Assembly (NCBI GenBank): GCA_910577465.1
Contig: CAJTMM010000013.1
Span: forward strand, 9,011-73,010
Origin: an uncultured Muribaculaceae bacterium
GTDB lineage: Bacteria > Bacteroidota > Bacteroidia > Bacteroidales > Muribaculaceae
Direction: 5' to 3'
Length of the DNA stretch: 64,000 nucleotides
Shown: positions 8,098-17,402 of the stretch, in pieces
Layout: every line of letters begins with the position of its first letter
Position numbering within the stretch: position 1 is the stretch's first letter
Notes under the pieces: model-generated
What the model was told of the DNA's origin: nothing
What the model saw: the letters and a program-made list of their open reading frames with translations, nothing else
The model's database searches: none
Position numbers and translations under genes: made by a program

Positions 8098-8718
8098 TTA
8101 AAGATTATTAATAACATCAAGGCTACTTTCCGTGAGGAGAATAGCATTGCTGTGCATGATGGCATACGTATTAACGTCCGATGCTGTAATGATTTGAGCG
8201 TTCGGAACGTTACGGAGTGACAAATATAAGTTTTTATCCTGACCTGCTAAAACCACAAGCACTTTTTTGCCTTCTACTTGTAGATTTTTAGCAAAATTTA
8301 CGAAATCTTTAGTTTTCGGAGCTTCAAAAGTGAAGTCTTCAACCACTTTTATCTGATTATCCTGAACTTTATAGGTCAGTGCCGACTTACGTGCGAGCTG
8401 CTTAACTTTCTTATTCAACTTGAAGCGATAGTCGCGTGGACGGGGACCGAAAACACGGCCGCCACCTACCAACAGGGGTGAGTTGATATCACCGATACGG
8501 CTGCCGCCGCCACCCTTCTGCTTATGAAGCTTGCGGGTAGAACCCGAAACCTCGCTGCGTTCTTTGGACTTGTGGGTTCCTTGGCGCTGGTTGGCAAGAT
8601 ACTGCTTCACATCGAGATATACGGCGTGCTCGTTGGCATCGATTGCAAACACTGAATCGTTGAGCTGAGCCTTGCGACCGGTGTCCTCTCCTTTTATGTT
8701 ATATATTGCGAGTTCCAT
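8098..8718 (-). CDS. rplD: 50S ribosomal protein L4
   Basis: Large-subunit protein with an extended loop into the exit tunnel, 206 residues. The loop region GSTRKLHKQKGGGGSRIGDI is present; in Enterobacteria L4 also attenuates its own operon, but no such leader is evident here. It overlaps the rplC stop by one base (8718), so the pair is probably translationally coupled. Confidence 0.98.
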   Translation of the reverse strand: MELAIYNIKGEDTGRKAQLNDSVFAIDANEHAVYLDVKQYLANQRQGTHKSKERSEVSGSTRKLHKQKGGGGSRIGDINSPLLVGGGRVFGPRPRDYRFKLNKKVKQLARKSALTYKVQDNQIKVVEDFTFEAPKTKDFVNFAKNLQVEGKKVLVVLAGQDKNLYLSLRNVPNAQIITASDVNTYAIMHSNAILLTESSLDVINNL

Positions 8719-9338
8719 TATTTCTCAATTATTACGATTGAACCTTTACTTCCGGGGATTGAACCCTTTATCAACAACAGATTGTGCTCGGGCATAACCT
8801 TGATGACCTGCAAGTTCTGCACGGTAACCTTCTCATTGCCCATCTGGCCTGCCATACGCATACCCTTGAACACCTTCGCGGGATACGAACATGCACCGAT
8901 AGAACCGGGGGCACGCAGACGGTTGTGCTGGCCGTGAGTGGTCTGTCCGACACCACCGAAACCGTGACGCTTTACAACACCCTGGTAACCCTTACCTTTG
9001 GAGGTACCCTGGATGTCAACGAAATCAGCTTCAGCAAAGAGGGCGTCAACCGTAATGGTATCACCCAGCTTGTATTCGCCTTCAAAACCCTTGAACTCGG
9101 CCAAGTGTCTTTGGGGAGCTACTCCTGCTTTTTCAAAATGACCTGCCAAAGGCTTGGTTGTGTGCTTTTCTTTCTTCTGCACGAAACCGAGCTGGAGGGC
9201 TTCATAGCCGTCGACTTCAGCTGTCTTGATTTGAGTAACTACACAAGGACCCACTTCGATAACAGTGCACGGCACGTTCTTGCCGTCGGCACTGAAAACG
9301 GATGTCATTCCGATTTTCTTTCCTAATAATCCTGGCAT
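8718..9338 (-). CDS. rplC: 50S ribosomal protein L3
   Basis: Early large-subunit assembly protein, 206 residues. It starts MPGLLGKKIGMTSVFSADGK and includes GTSKGKGYQGVVKRHGFGG and PGSIGACSYPAKVFKGMRMA, diagnostic L3 motifs. It is preceded by rpsJ across a 52-nt gap and shares one base with rplD. Confidence 0.98.
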   Translation of the reverse strand: MPGLLGKKIGMTSVFSADGKNVPCTVIEVGPCVVTQIKTAEVDGYEALQLGFVQKKEKHTTKPLAGHFEKAGVAPQRHLAEFKGFEGEYKLGDTITVDALFAEADFVDIQGTSKGKGYQGVVKRHGFGGVGQTTHGQHNRLRAPGSIGACSYPAKVFKGMRMAGQMGNEKVTVQNLQVIKVMPEHNLLLIKGSIPGSKGSIVIIEK

Positions 9339-9390
9339 TTCTCTAAGTTTTTAATGTTTGTTTTGTTTCTTTTCTAATCTTACGATGTTA

Positions 9391-9696
9391 TCACACTTTG
9401 ATTTCAACGTCTACACCGCTGGGCAATTCAAGCTTCATAAGCGCGTCGACAGTCTTGGCTGTTGAGTTGTAGATGTCAATAAGACGCTTGAAGTTCGACA
9501 ACTGGAATTGCTCACGTGACTTCTTGTTAACGAAAGTCGAGCGGTTAACAGTGAAGATACGCTTGTGAGTGGGCAGAGGTATAGGACCGCTGATAACGGC
9601 GCCCGTGCTCTTGACGGTCTTCACAATCTTTTCGGCAGACTTGTCAACCAAGTCGTGATCGTAAGATTTAAGTTTGATTCTGATTTTTTGGCTCAT
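9391..9696 (-). CDS. rpsJ: 30S ribosomal protein S10
   Basis: Small-subunit head protein; it also acts in transcription antitermination through NusB/NusG contacts in other bacteria. The protein has 101 residues, with KIRIKLKSYDHDLVDKSAEK at the start and GPIPLPTHKRIFTVNRSTFV in the core. It follows fusA directly (23 nt), joining the str and S10 clusters without an intervening tuf gene. Confidence 0.98.
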   Translation of the reverse strand: MSQKIRIKLKSYDHDLVDKSAEKIVKTVKSTGAVISGPIPLPTHKRIFTVNRSTFVNKKSREQFQLSNFKRLIDIYNSTAKTVDALMKLELPSGVDVEIKV

Positions 9697-9719
9697 ATTC
9701 TGTTGAATGAAAGTTTATT

Positions 9720-11846
9720 TTACTTCAATAAGTCCACACGGCCTTGGCATTCGGCAAGCACGTTGCGGGCAATCGACGAGCTAACCTCGCTGTAGTGCGA
9801 GAACGACATTGTCGATGTGGCACGACCCGAAGTGATGGTACGCAATGCGGTAACATAACCGAACATCTCGGCGAGAGGAGCCTTTGCCTTAACCACGCGG
9901 GCACCGCTGCGGCTTGTTTCCATGCCCTCTACCTGACCGCGACGCTTGTTCAAGTCGCTGATCACGTCACCCATGCTTTCTTCAGGAGTTACCACCTCTA
10001 TCTTCATGATAGGCTCAAGCAATACGGGACCTGCCTTTTCCGAAGCCTTCTTGAAAGCCTGGATAGCGCAAAGCTCAAATGAAAGCTGGTCGGAGTCCAC
10101 CGGGTGGAACGAACCGTCGATTACGGTAACCTTGAGCTGCTCTACGGGGTAGCCGGCGAGCACACCGTTCTTCATTGCAGTCTGGAAGCCCTTCTGGATA
10201 GAGGGGATGTATTCCTTAGGAATGTTACCACCCTTGACTTCGTCAACAAACTGAAGGTTGCCCTCAAAGCCTTCGTCTACCGGTTCTACGCGCACGATGA
10301 TATCGGCAAATTTACCGCGACCACCGGTCTGCTTCTTGAACACTTCACGGAGTTCAACGGGAGCTGTGATAGCTTCTTTGTAAGTAACCTGCGGACGACC
10401 CTGGTTACACTCTACCTTGAATTCGCGACGCAGACGGTCGATAATGATATCGAGGTGAAGCTCACCCATACCGGAGATAACGGTCTGACCGGTCTCTTCG
10501 TTGGTCTGCACACGGAATGTGGGGTCTTCTTCAGCAAGCTTCTGCAAGCCCACACCGAGTTTATCAAGGTCCTTCTGAGTCTTGGGCTCAACAGCGATAC
10601 CGATTACGGGATCGGGGAAGTCCATAGCCTCGAGTACTATAGGATGGTTTTCGTCGCAAAGGGTATCACCGGTGCGGATATCTTTGAAGCCCACACCTGC
10701 GCCTATATCGCCGCAACCGATCATATCTTTCGCATTCTGCTTGTTGGAGTGCATCTGGAACAGACGTGACACGCGTTCCTTCTTGCCGGAACGTGCATTC
10801 AACACATAGCTGCCGGCAACCACGTCACCGGAATAGACACGGAAGAATGTAAGACGGCCCACATACGGGTCAGTGGCAATCTTGAACGCAAGCGCGCACA
10901 TAGGAGCCTCGGCAGAGGGTTCGCGGGTTTCCACCTGATCGGGATTGCCCGGTTCGTGACCTTCTACAGCACCGGAGTCAGTGGGGCTGGGCAGATAAGC
11001 GCAGACATTGTCCAACAGGAGCTGAACACCCTTGTTCTTGAACGAGCTACCGCAAGTCATCGGCACAACCTCCATTGCGAGGGTGGCTGCACGCAAGCCG
11101 CGGCGGATTTCATCTTCAGTGATGGTAGAGGGGTCATCGAAATATTTTTCCATGAGCACATCGTCGAATTCGGCGATTTTCTCAAGCATCTTGTCGCGCC
11201 ATTCTTCAGCTTCGTCCTGAAGGTTAGCGGGGATATCCTCAAGCACATATTCAGCACCCATCGCTTCATCAGGCCAGAAAACAGCCTTCATGCGGATAAG
11301 GTCAACTACACCCTTGAAGGTTTCTTCAGCACCGATAGGAATTTGGATGGGGCAAGGATTTGCACCGAGCACATCCTTCAACTGGCGTACCACTTCAAAG
11401 AAGTTGGCACCCGAGCGGTCCATCTTGTTTACATAACCGATACGGGGCACATTGTACTTGTCTGCCTGACGCCATACCGTTTCCGACTGGGGTTCCACAC
11501 CACCTACGGCACAGAAAGTAGCCACGGCACCGTCCAAGACACGGAGTGAACGTTCCACCTCTACAGTGAAGTCCACGTGTCCCGGAGTGTCAATAAGGTT
11601 GATTTTGTATTTGTCGCCGGCATAGTTCCAGAATGCGGTAGTAGCGGCAGAGGTGATGGTTATACCACGTTCCTGCTCCTGCTCCATCCAGTCCATGGTA
11701 GCGGCGCCGTCGTGAACCTCACCGATTTTATGAGTCAAACCCGTGTAGAAAAGTATACGCTCTGATGTGGTAGTCTTACCGGCATCGATGTGAGCCATAA
11801 TACCGATGTTACGGGTATATTTTAATTGTTCGTCTGATTTAGCCAT
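9720..11846 (-). CDS. fusA: Elongation factor G
   Basis: Ribosomal translocase GTPase, 708 residues. G-motifs are visible: G1 AHIDAGKTT (residues 18-26), G3 DTPGH (86-90) and G4 NKMD (140-143). EF-G domains II-V follow, including GGRGKFADIIVRVEPVDEGF of domain IV. It lies in the canonical str position between rpsG and rpsJ. Many Bacteroidetes carry a second, divergent EF-G elsewhere; the operon position argues that this is the primary copy. Confidence 0.98.
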   Translation of the reverse strand: MAKSDEQLKYTRNIGIMAHIDAGKTTTSERILFYTGLTHKIGEVHDGAATMDWMEQEQERGITITSAATTAFWNYAGDKYKINLIDTPGHVDFTVEVERSLRVLDGAVATFCAVGGVEPQSETVWRQADKYNVPRIGYVNKMDRSGANFFEVVRQLKDVLGANPCPIQIPIGAEETFKGVVDLIRMKAVFWPDEAMGAEYVLEDIPANLQDEAEEWRDKMLEKIAEFDDVLMEKYFDDPSTITEDEIRRGLRAATLAMEVVPMTCGSSFKNKGVQLLLDNVCAYLPSPTDSGAVEGHEPGNPDQVETREPSAEAPMCALAFKIATDPYVGRLTFFRVYSGDVVAGSYVLNARSGKKERVSRLFQMHSNKQNAKDMIGCGDIGAGVGFKDIRTGDTLCDENHPIVLEAMDFPDPVIGIAVEPKTQKDLDKLGVGLQKLAEEDPTFRVQTNEETGQTVISGMGELHLDIIIDRLRREFKVECNQGRPQVTYKEAITAPVELREVFKKQTGGRGKFADIIVRVEPVDEGFEGNLQFVDEVKGGNIPKEYIPSIQKGFQTAMKNGVLAGYPVEQLKVTVIDGSFHPVDSDQLSFELCAIQAFKKASEKAGPVLLEPIMKIEVVTPEESMGDVISDLNKRRGQVEGMETSRSGARVVKAKAPLAEMFGYVTALRTITSGRATSTMSFSHYSEVSSSIARNVLAECQGRVDLLK

Positions 11847-11885
11847 TGTGTTCTAAAATTCAATTGTCAATGAAAAATCGTGGAA

Positions 11886-12362
11886 TTAGAAACGGAAGTG
11901 AGCGAAAGCACGGTTAGCTTCTGCCATCTTGTGCATATCTTCCTTGCGCTTGAATGCGCCGCCTTGTTCGTTGTAGGCATCCACTATCTCGGCAGCCAGC
12001 TTATCGGCCATGGTCTTGCCGCCGCGCTTGCGGGCATAGAGGATAAGGTTCTTCATTGATATTGACTCCTTGCGGTCGGGGCGGATTTCAGTAGGAACTT
12101 GGAATGTTGCACCACCCACACGACGCGATTTCACCTCCACTTGGGGTGTGATATTTTCGAGGGCTTTTTTCCAGATTTCGAGTGCAGTCTTTTCCTCGTT
12201 GGGGAGCTTGGACTTCACAGTCTCAAGTGCACTGTAGAAAATAGTATAAGATGTGTTCTTCTTACCGTCATACATCAGGTGGTTGACGAATTTCGACACT
12301 CTTACGTCATTAAAAACGGGATCAGGTAATACAATCCGTTTTTTTGGCTTTGCCTTTCTCAT
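11886..12362 (-). CDS. rpsG: 30S ribosomal protein S7
   Basis: Primary binder of the 16S 3' domain, 158 residues from the chosen start MRKAKPKKRIVLPDPVFNDV. The frame is open for 20 further codons to another ATG at 12422 (a lysine-rich MKKKEAATKQTKNDKFVKRQ). I prefer the internal start because it matches the usual S7 length and N-terminus. Family segments VGGATFQVPTEIRPDRKESI and the C-terminal NRAFAHFRF are present. It lies between rpsL and fusA. Confidence 0.93.
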   Translation of the reverse strand: MRKAKPKKRIVLPDPVFNDVRVSKFVNHLMYDGKKNTSYTIFYSALETVKSKLPNEEKTALEIWKKALENITPQVEVKSRRVGGATFQVPTEIRPDRKESISMKNLILYARKRGGKTMADKLAAEIVDAYNEQGGAFKRKEDMHKMAEANRAFAHFRF

Positions 12363-12515
12363 TTGTCTTTTTACAAATTTGTCGTTTTTTGTTTGCTTGG
12401 TTGCTGCTTCTTTCTTCTTCAACGGCGGCTCTCTCGCTCACCATTTACTCAACCATCGAATTAGCCTTCCAATAAATCAAAAACCGAAGTTTAATAACTC
12501 GTTTTTTTATTTACC

Positions 12516-12537
12516 CGGCTTCATTACCCCGAAGCCG
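12516..12537 (-). other. Hairpin in the rpsL-rpsG intercistronic gap
   Basis: A 7-bp perfect stem CGGCTTC/GAAGCCG with an 8-nt loop lies between the rpsL stop and the rpsG start. In the direction of operon transcription it is followed by an A-rich stretch, not a T-run, so it does not look like a terminator. It may be an mRNA processing or stability element; no function is shown. Confidence 0.35.
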
Positions 12538-12572
12538 ATGGGGTTCTTGTAAGATTAGCTGCGCTGATTTAA

Positions 12573-12956
12573 TTACTTCTTGGCAGCTTTCGGACGCTTG
12601 GCACCGTATTTCGAACGACGCTGTGTGCGATCTTTCACACCGCTCGTATCCAAAGTACCGCGTACAATGTGGTAGCGCACACCGGGAAGGTCCTTTACAC
12701 GACCGCCGCGAACGAGCACTATCGAGTGTTCCTGCAAGTTGTGGCCTTCACCGGGGATATAGGAGTTCACTTCCTTACCGTTAGTCAGGCGCACACGGGC
12801 CACCTTACGCATTGCCGAGTTAGGCTTCTTGGGGGTAGTGGTGTACACACGCACACACACGCCACGACGCTGAGGACACGAATCCAAAGCAGGCGACTTA
12901 CTCTTATCCTCAAGAGCTACACGTCCTTTTCTTACTAATTGCTGAATCGTAGGCAT
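12573..12956 (-). CDS. rpsL: 30S ribosomal protein S12
   Basis: Decoding-centre protein, 127 residues. It starts MPTIQQLVRKGRVALEDKSK. The PKKPNSA loop and VKDLPGVR loop keep the lysines whose substitution gives streptomycin resistance in other bacteria, so no such resistance change is seen. It is the first gene of the str-S10-spc operon, about 140 nt behind a good promoter. Confidence 0.98.
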   Translation of the reverse strand: MPTIQQLVRKGRVALEDKSKSPALDSCPQRRGVCVRVYTTTPKKPNSAMRKVARVRLTNGKEVNSYIPGEGHNLQEHSIVLVRGGRVKDLPGVRYHIVRGTLDTSGVKDRTQRRSKYGAKRPKAAKK

Positions 12957-13105
12957 CTTAGTTCTTGTTTTTACTTTTCGTTTATTAAATCTGTTTGTCT
13001 ATAAATCTTTTTCCATGCTTTTCCGCACACATTTCGCGCCAACCATCGCACTATCTTTCAATAGTTTAGCCATGGATTGACGCCTTTTCATGCTTAAAAG
13101 CGTTG

Positions 13106-13137
13106 CAAAATTACTAACTAATTTTCTAACTACCAAA
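13106..13137 (-). promoter_or_regulatory. Promoter of the str-S10-spc operon
   Basis: The minus strand reads TTTG (-33), a 20-nt spacer, then TAATTTTG (-7), matching the Bacteroidetes primary-sigma consensus TTTG-N19-21-TAnnTTTG. Predicted transcription start is near 13099, giving an rpsL leader of about 140 nt. Confidence 0.75.
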
Positions 13138-13257
13138 TATTTCTGCATCCAATTATCACAATCCGCCCATTTTATTTTCAGATTCATTCACACTCGGCAA
13201 ACAGCCGCATTCCGCGAGCATGACAGATATTGAAAACCTACCTAAATAAACGACAAC

Positions 13258-13292
13258 AAGCCGGCGTCCGACCCAAAATCGGCATCCGGCTT
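13258..13292 (-). terminator. Probable terminator after rfbC
   Basis: Hairpin AAGCCGG-cgt-CCGA with TCGG-cat-CCGGCTT: two stem blocks separated by a symmetric 3x3 internal loop, 7-nt apical loop. On the minus strand it is followed by T-rich sequence (TTGTTGTCGTTTATT), which fits termination of the rfbC message before the rpsL promoter. Confidence 0.55.
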
Positions 13293-13376
13293 AAATAAAT
13301 CGACCCCTTCTAATAGGAAGGAACAATATATATAACTTTAGCATGTCCAAATCCGCACGCAGCGGATTTGACAACA

Positions 13377-13922
13377 CTAAAACGGCTCTATATCTGCCAG
13401 CGACACACCGCGCAAGTCCTTATCCGACAGCAGCATCTCATCCGGCGAAATGCGCCAGTCTATACCCAACGCCGGATCATCGAACCGCAGCGTGGCTTCC
13501 GATTGAGGCGCGTACATATTATCCACCTTATATTGGAACTGCGCTTCCTCGCTCAGCACCACAAAACCATGGGCAAAACCTCGGGGGATGAACAGCTGCC
13601 GTCCATTGTCATGCGACAGCTCCACCGCCACATGACGCCCGTAGGTAGGCGAGCCGCCACGCAAGTCCACGGCAACATCAAGCACCGTACCACGCGACAC
13701 GCGCACCAACTTTGCCTGCGAGAATTCACCTTTCTGGAAATGCAGTCCGCGTAGCACCCCACGACTCGAAAACGACTCATTGTCCTGGACAAAATCCACC
13801 ACCCCAACAGCCGACTCAAACTCATTCTTTTTGAACGTCTCGCTGAAATAACCACGGGCGTCGCCAAAACGCTTCGGCTCCACAATCCACACACCTTCTA
13901 TTTCCGTAGGGATAAAATTCAT
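13377..13922 (-). CDS. rfbC: dTDP-4-dehydrorhamnose 3,5-epimerase
   Basis: RmlC-family cupin enzyme of dTDP-L-rhamnose synthesis (cytoplasmic). The 181-residue protein from MNFIPTEIEGVWIVEPKRFG has the family length. RGLHFQKG carries the catalytic histidine (H61), and FQYKVDNMYAP the catalytic tyrosine (Y131). The reading frame stays open upstream to 14111 but would overlap the divergent glmU-like gene, so 13922 is chosen. No other rhamnose genes are adjacent. It is driven from a divergent promoter palindrome shared with the neighbour. Confidence 0.93.
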   Translation of the reverse strand: MNFIPTEIEGVWIVEPKRFGDARGYFSETFKKNEFESAVGVVDFVQDNESFSSRGVLRGLHFQKGEFSQAKLVRVSRGTVLDVAVDLRGGSPTYGRHVAVELSHDNGRQLFIPRGFAHGFVVLSEEAQFQYKVDNMYAPQSEATLRFDDPALGIDWRISPDEMLLSDKDLRGVSLADIEPF

Positions 13923-13944
13923 GACTTCAACCTTTAAAATACAC

Positions 13945-13963
13945 GCAAATTTAATAAATTTGC
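13945..13963. promoter_or_regulatory. Divergent promoter palindrome between rfbC and glmU-like gene
   Basis: GCAAATTTAATAAATTTGC is a perfect 19-bp inverted repeat around one central base. It places a TAAATTTG -7 element on the plus strand (13955-13962) and the same element on the minus strand (13946-13953), back to back in a 64-bp intergenic gap. Upstream -33 elements are weak on both sides. It could serve as a bidirectional promoter or an operator covering both. Confidence 0.55.
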
Positions 13964-13986
13964 CACATAAATCACGCAATAAAGTC

Positions 13987-15159
13987 ATGACAAACATAAT
14001 TCTCGCCGACACCGAAGAGGTGCGCGCCCAGCTACTACCCCTCACGTTCACACGCCCCATATCACATATTATGGTAGGCATAGGCACCATAGCGCAGAAA
14101 TGGCAACGCATGCTGCCGGGGCATTATTCATACCTCACCGTCGGGTACCTTTCGGAAAAGTTCCCATTACACACCGAGCACGACAATCTTATTATCGCAT
14201 CACATATACTTCCCACACCGGAACTCGTGAAGTCCATCACCACATTGAACCACGGCGAAGCATTGAAACTCCCCGACGGCACCATAGCGGCACGTCGCGG
14301 CGATGTAACCGCCGATGTCAATACATTCTTTGTACGCGACTTCCCGGAAATGCCACGCGCCATAACACATCTATACGACATCTTCACGGCAAATGGCGAA
14401 ACCATACGCCGCGATTTTGCCGACATTACAGCCGGACGCACATCACAATCCGTAAGCCAATCATGCACCGTAATCGGTGACCCGTCAATGATATTCATCG
14501 AACCCGGCGCTACGGTCGAGGGTGCGTTTCTCAACACCAAATCCGGCCCCATATACATAGGCGCCAACGCTGAAGTGATGGAAGGGAGCTGCCTGCGCGG
14601 TCCCATAGCCATCATGGACCATGTCACGGTCAACATGGGTACCAAAATCTACAGCGACACCACCATAGGCAACTATTGCAAGGTGGGCGGGGAACTCAAC
14701 AACGTGGTCATGCACCCCTACTCCAACAAAGCCCACGATGGTTTCCTCGGCAATGCCGTGATAGGCTCATGGTGCAACCTCGGAGCCGGATGCGTGGCAT
14801 CCAACCTCAAAAACGACTATACCGAAATAAAGCTATGGAACTACCCCACCCGCCGGTTCATGCGCACCGGACTGCAGTTCTGCGGACTAATCATGGGCGA
14901 CCACTCCAAAGCGGGCATAAACACCATGTTCAATACAGCTACGGTAGTGGGGGTAGGCGTCAACATACATGGCACTGGATTCCCGCGCAACTTCGTGGCG
15001 TCATTCACCGAAGGTTCTGTAGCCGGGTTCGCCGACGTACCGCCGGCTAAATTCTTCAACATAGCCCGACGCGTCATGGCACGACGTGGTATAGAACTGA
15101 CCGAGAGCGACGAACGTCTTTACACAGCCCTCTACGAAATTACCGAAACATACAAATAA
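13987..15159 (+). CDS. GlmU-family sugar nucleotidyltransferase/acetyltransferase (Bacteroidetes variant)
   Basis: The protein has 390 residues from MTNIILADTEEVRAQLLPLT. The N-terminal half is a divergent nucleotidyltransferase domain without the classic GxGTRM loop. The C-terminal half is a left-handed beta-helix of hexapeptide repeats (PIYIGANAEVMEGSCLRGPI, IGSWCNLGAGCVASNLKNDY). This matches the alternative bacterial GlmU family, predicted to make UDP-GlcNAc for cell-wall and LPS precursors; the exact substrate is inferred. A 22-codon upstream extension to 13921 overlaps rfbC and is rejected. Its stop abuts the convergent antiporter gene with no gap. Confidence 0.85.
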   Translation: MTNIILADTEEVRAQLLPLTFTRPISHIMVGIGTIAQKWQRMLPGHYSYLTVGYLSEKFPLHTEHDNLIIASHILPTPELVKSITTLNHGEALKLPDGTIAARRGDVTADVNTFFVRDFPEMPRAITHLYDIFTANGETIRRDFADITAGRTSQSVSQSCTVIGDPSMIFIEPGATVEGAFLNTKSGPIYIGANAEVMEGSCLRGPIAIMDHVTVNMGTKIYSDTTIGNYCKVGGELNNVVMHPYSNKAHDGFLGNAVIGSWCNLGAGCVASNLKNDYTEIKLWNYPTRRFMRTGLQFCGLIMGDHSKAGINTMFNTATVVGVGVNIHGTGFPRNFVASFTEGSVAGFADVPPAKFFNIARRVMARRGIELTESDERLYTALYEITETYK

Positions 15160-17349
15160 TCAAAGGTCTATACGATTCCGGCGGTTGCGGTGCGTGAATC
15201 GCTTGCGCAATGCTATGCCCGCGCGGTAATACTCCATAACCTTAAGCCACAATGCCGATGGAGCCGTCTCCATATCGGTCGACAATGCATCTGCCATAGT
15301 GGGCACCGACGCCTCTTCGCCAAATTGCTCGGGATATATCACTATAAGATTATTCTGTGCGAAATACTTGCGCAGGAACTCAGGCAGCGCATCCATATCC
15401 GAGGTAAACGACACCGAGGCACGGCGCGCGCTCACCACCACAAACAGATCCTCGTCCAGAATCTTGTTGGCAAGCAATATGAAGTCATCCCACTCCTCTA
15501 CCAACCGGTACTCGGAGCGTATGTCATACTGACCGGCACGCAACACGGCTTCTATGGAACGACGTGTCTCACCCGAGCAGCAGAATATAACCCTGCAACC
15601 CAACTGCCGTGTCAGATTACCTATAGCCGATACCCACCGGCAAAAACCGGTTTCATACTGTGCGCGATCCGGCACCGACACCACTATACGGCGTACCGTG
15701 TTGACCGGTATATAGCATCGCGATATCACCACCATACGGTAAGTCGCCTTGAGCAGCTGCGTGAGTTTATCGCCGAAAAATGAATCTATCACATTGCTCC
15801 GGCGATGCAATCCTATCACCACTTCGTTGATATCTCGTTCCTCTATGGTATTGAGCACACCGGTCACAAAATTCAGGTCGTAACGTTCAATAGGCTTAAG
15901 CTTCACATCCACGCTTGCCGCCACCTGCTCCGACACATCGAGCGAGTTCTGACCTACGGCACGCGACGATGGAGAGTTGTCATTCCGCACATGCAGCGCA
16001 TACAACCGCCCGGCTCCACGCTGGGTCGAGCCCATCATAATGGCGAGATTCACCAACTCCACCGCCGTAACCGGATTCACCACCGGTATCAAGGTATTCA
16101 CCGGTTTCTTGCCACCGCCGGCACCGGTGGTCACCACCGTCTCCGATGCGAGCGACATCACCTTCAATCGGCTCGACGCACGCGATGTGCCTATCGACGA
16201 CACCGTGCATGTGACCAGAATCATCACCACCGTACCATCCAATATCGACTCACCGAATATACCGAGCTTATAACCGATCATCACCACAGCCAGGGCGACT
16301 GCCGTGTGCGCGTTTGAAAGTTGGTAAAGCATCGAGCGCTCTATCGGGCGCATACCGAACGTGCGCTGTGTGGCATACGCCGCAATCCATTTACTCATCA
16401 TGGCTGTGACGCTCATCACCGCGGCAACATATATCGTGAGCCAACCGGTGGTGAGCACGCGCACATTGATAAGCATGCCCACGCCTATCAGAAAGTATGG
16501 TATGAAAAGGGCATTGCCCACAAACTCTATACGGGTCATAAGAGGTGAGCGCGCCGGGATATAACGGTTCAGGACTATTCCGGCAAAGAACGCGCCAAAC
16601 ACACCCTCTACCCCTATCATCACTGCCGACTCCGCCGCCAGGAACACCATCACCAGCACATAGATGAACTGCATTATCCCATCATTGTACCGTTTGAAAA
16701 ACCAACGGGTCACACGGGGATACACATACACCATCGCCGCACAGTACAGCACTATGCTGCCCAGCAGTTTGCCGATTATAGCAAAACTGAATTCTCCTTC
16801 GCGCGCCACACCCACCGTGGCGGCAAGCACCATAAGCGATCCGAGCACTGTGAATATCGTGCCGGCTATAGCAATGATTACAGCCGGATTCTTAGTCAAG
16901 CCGAAACGCGACACTATAGGGTAAGCCAGCAATGTATGTGCGGCAAACATCGATGCCAGCAGCACCGATGTCAGGAAATCCAGTTTCAGAAACGTGATGC
17001 CCGCCAACGAGCCGAGTACAAGAGGTATAAAGAATGTGTACAGACCGAACACAAATCCTTTTTTCAGATTCTTGCGCAGGTGGTACATATCAATCTCCAC
17101 ACCCGCAAGAAACATAAGGTAAAGCAAGCCCACCTGACCGAACACCTCGAAACTCATGTCGCGGGCCAATATATTGAACCCGTGCGGTCCCACCACTATA
17201 CCGGCAACAATCATCCCTATCACATGGGGAATCTTAAGGCGGCTCAGCAGCATAGGGGCAAGCAGGATTATCGCAAGCACTATCAGGAAGATAGACACCG
17301 GCGACGAAACCATAGGTCTCATGGCGGGAATGGCGAGCGACAATATCAT
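15160..17349 (-). CDS. CPA2-family cation:proton antiporter with universal-stress-like C-terminus
   Basis: The protein has 729 residues. Residues about 15-400 form some 12 membrane helices of the KefB/NhaA-like monovalent cation:proton antiporter fold (LKIPHVIGMIVAGIVVGPHG near the start). Residues about 430-720 are cytoplasmic and resemble two UspA-like segments (YALHVRN; EVVIGLHRRSNVIDSFFGDK), probably regulatory. It likely exchanges Na+ or K+ for protons at the inner membrane. There is no adjacent partner subunit. The start could instead be the ATG a few codons in (MRPMVSSP). Confidence 0.88.
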   Translation of the reverse strand: MILSLAIPAMRPMVSSPVSIFLIVLAIILLAPMLLSRLKIPHVIGMIVAGIVVGPHGFNILARDMSFEVFGQVGLLYLMFLAGVEIDMYHLRKNLKKGFVFGLYTFFIPLVLGSLAGITFLKLDFLTSVLLASMFAAHTLLAYPIVSRFGLTKNPAVIIAIAGTIFTVLGSLMVLAATVGVAREGEFSFAIIGKLLGSIVLYCAAMVYVYPRVTRWFFKRYNDGIMQFIYVLVMVFLAAESAVMIGVEGVFGAFFAGIVLNRYIPARSPLMTRIEFVGNALFIPYFLIGVGMLINVRVLTTGWLTIYVAAVMSVTAMMSKWIAAYATQRTFGMRPIERSMLYQLSNAHTAVALAVVMIGYKLGIFGESILDGTVVMILVTCTVSSIGTSRASSRLKVMSLASETVVTTGAGGGKKPVNTLIPVVNPVTAVELVNLAIMMGSTQRGAGRLYALHVRNDNSPSSRAVGQNSLDVSEQVAASVDVKLKPIERYDLNFVTGVLNTIEERDINEVVIGLHRRSNVIDSFFGDKLTQLLKATYRMVVISRCYIPVNTVRRIVVSVPDRAQYETGFCRWVSAIGNLTRQLGCRVIFCCSGETRRSIEAVLRAGQYDIRSEYRLVEEWDDFILLANKILDEDLFVVVSARRASVSFTSDMDALPEFLRKYFAQNNLIVIYPEQFGEEASVPTMADALSTDMETAPSALWLKVMEYYRAGIALRKRFTHRNRRNRIDL

Positions 17350-17402
17350 GACTCTATGCGTGAGATTGGCTTAAGCGGGACATCTCTGACTACAGCCGCG
17401 AC

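Larger units (their letters stand above)
12957..13376. other. 420-bp gene-free stretch before rpsL
   Basis: It holds the rpsL leader and promoter (13106-13137) and a hairpin at 13258-13292 that probably ends the rfbC transcript. A 62-codon frame at 12999-13187 (minus) spans the promoter and has no recognisable protein character, so I left it out. Nothing else is evident. Confidence 0.7.

Noticed and set aside
12999..13187. 62-codon open frame upstream of rpsL (minus)
   Set aside because: It overlaps the predicted str operon promoter, and the translation has no family resemblance or coding character.
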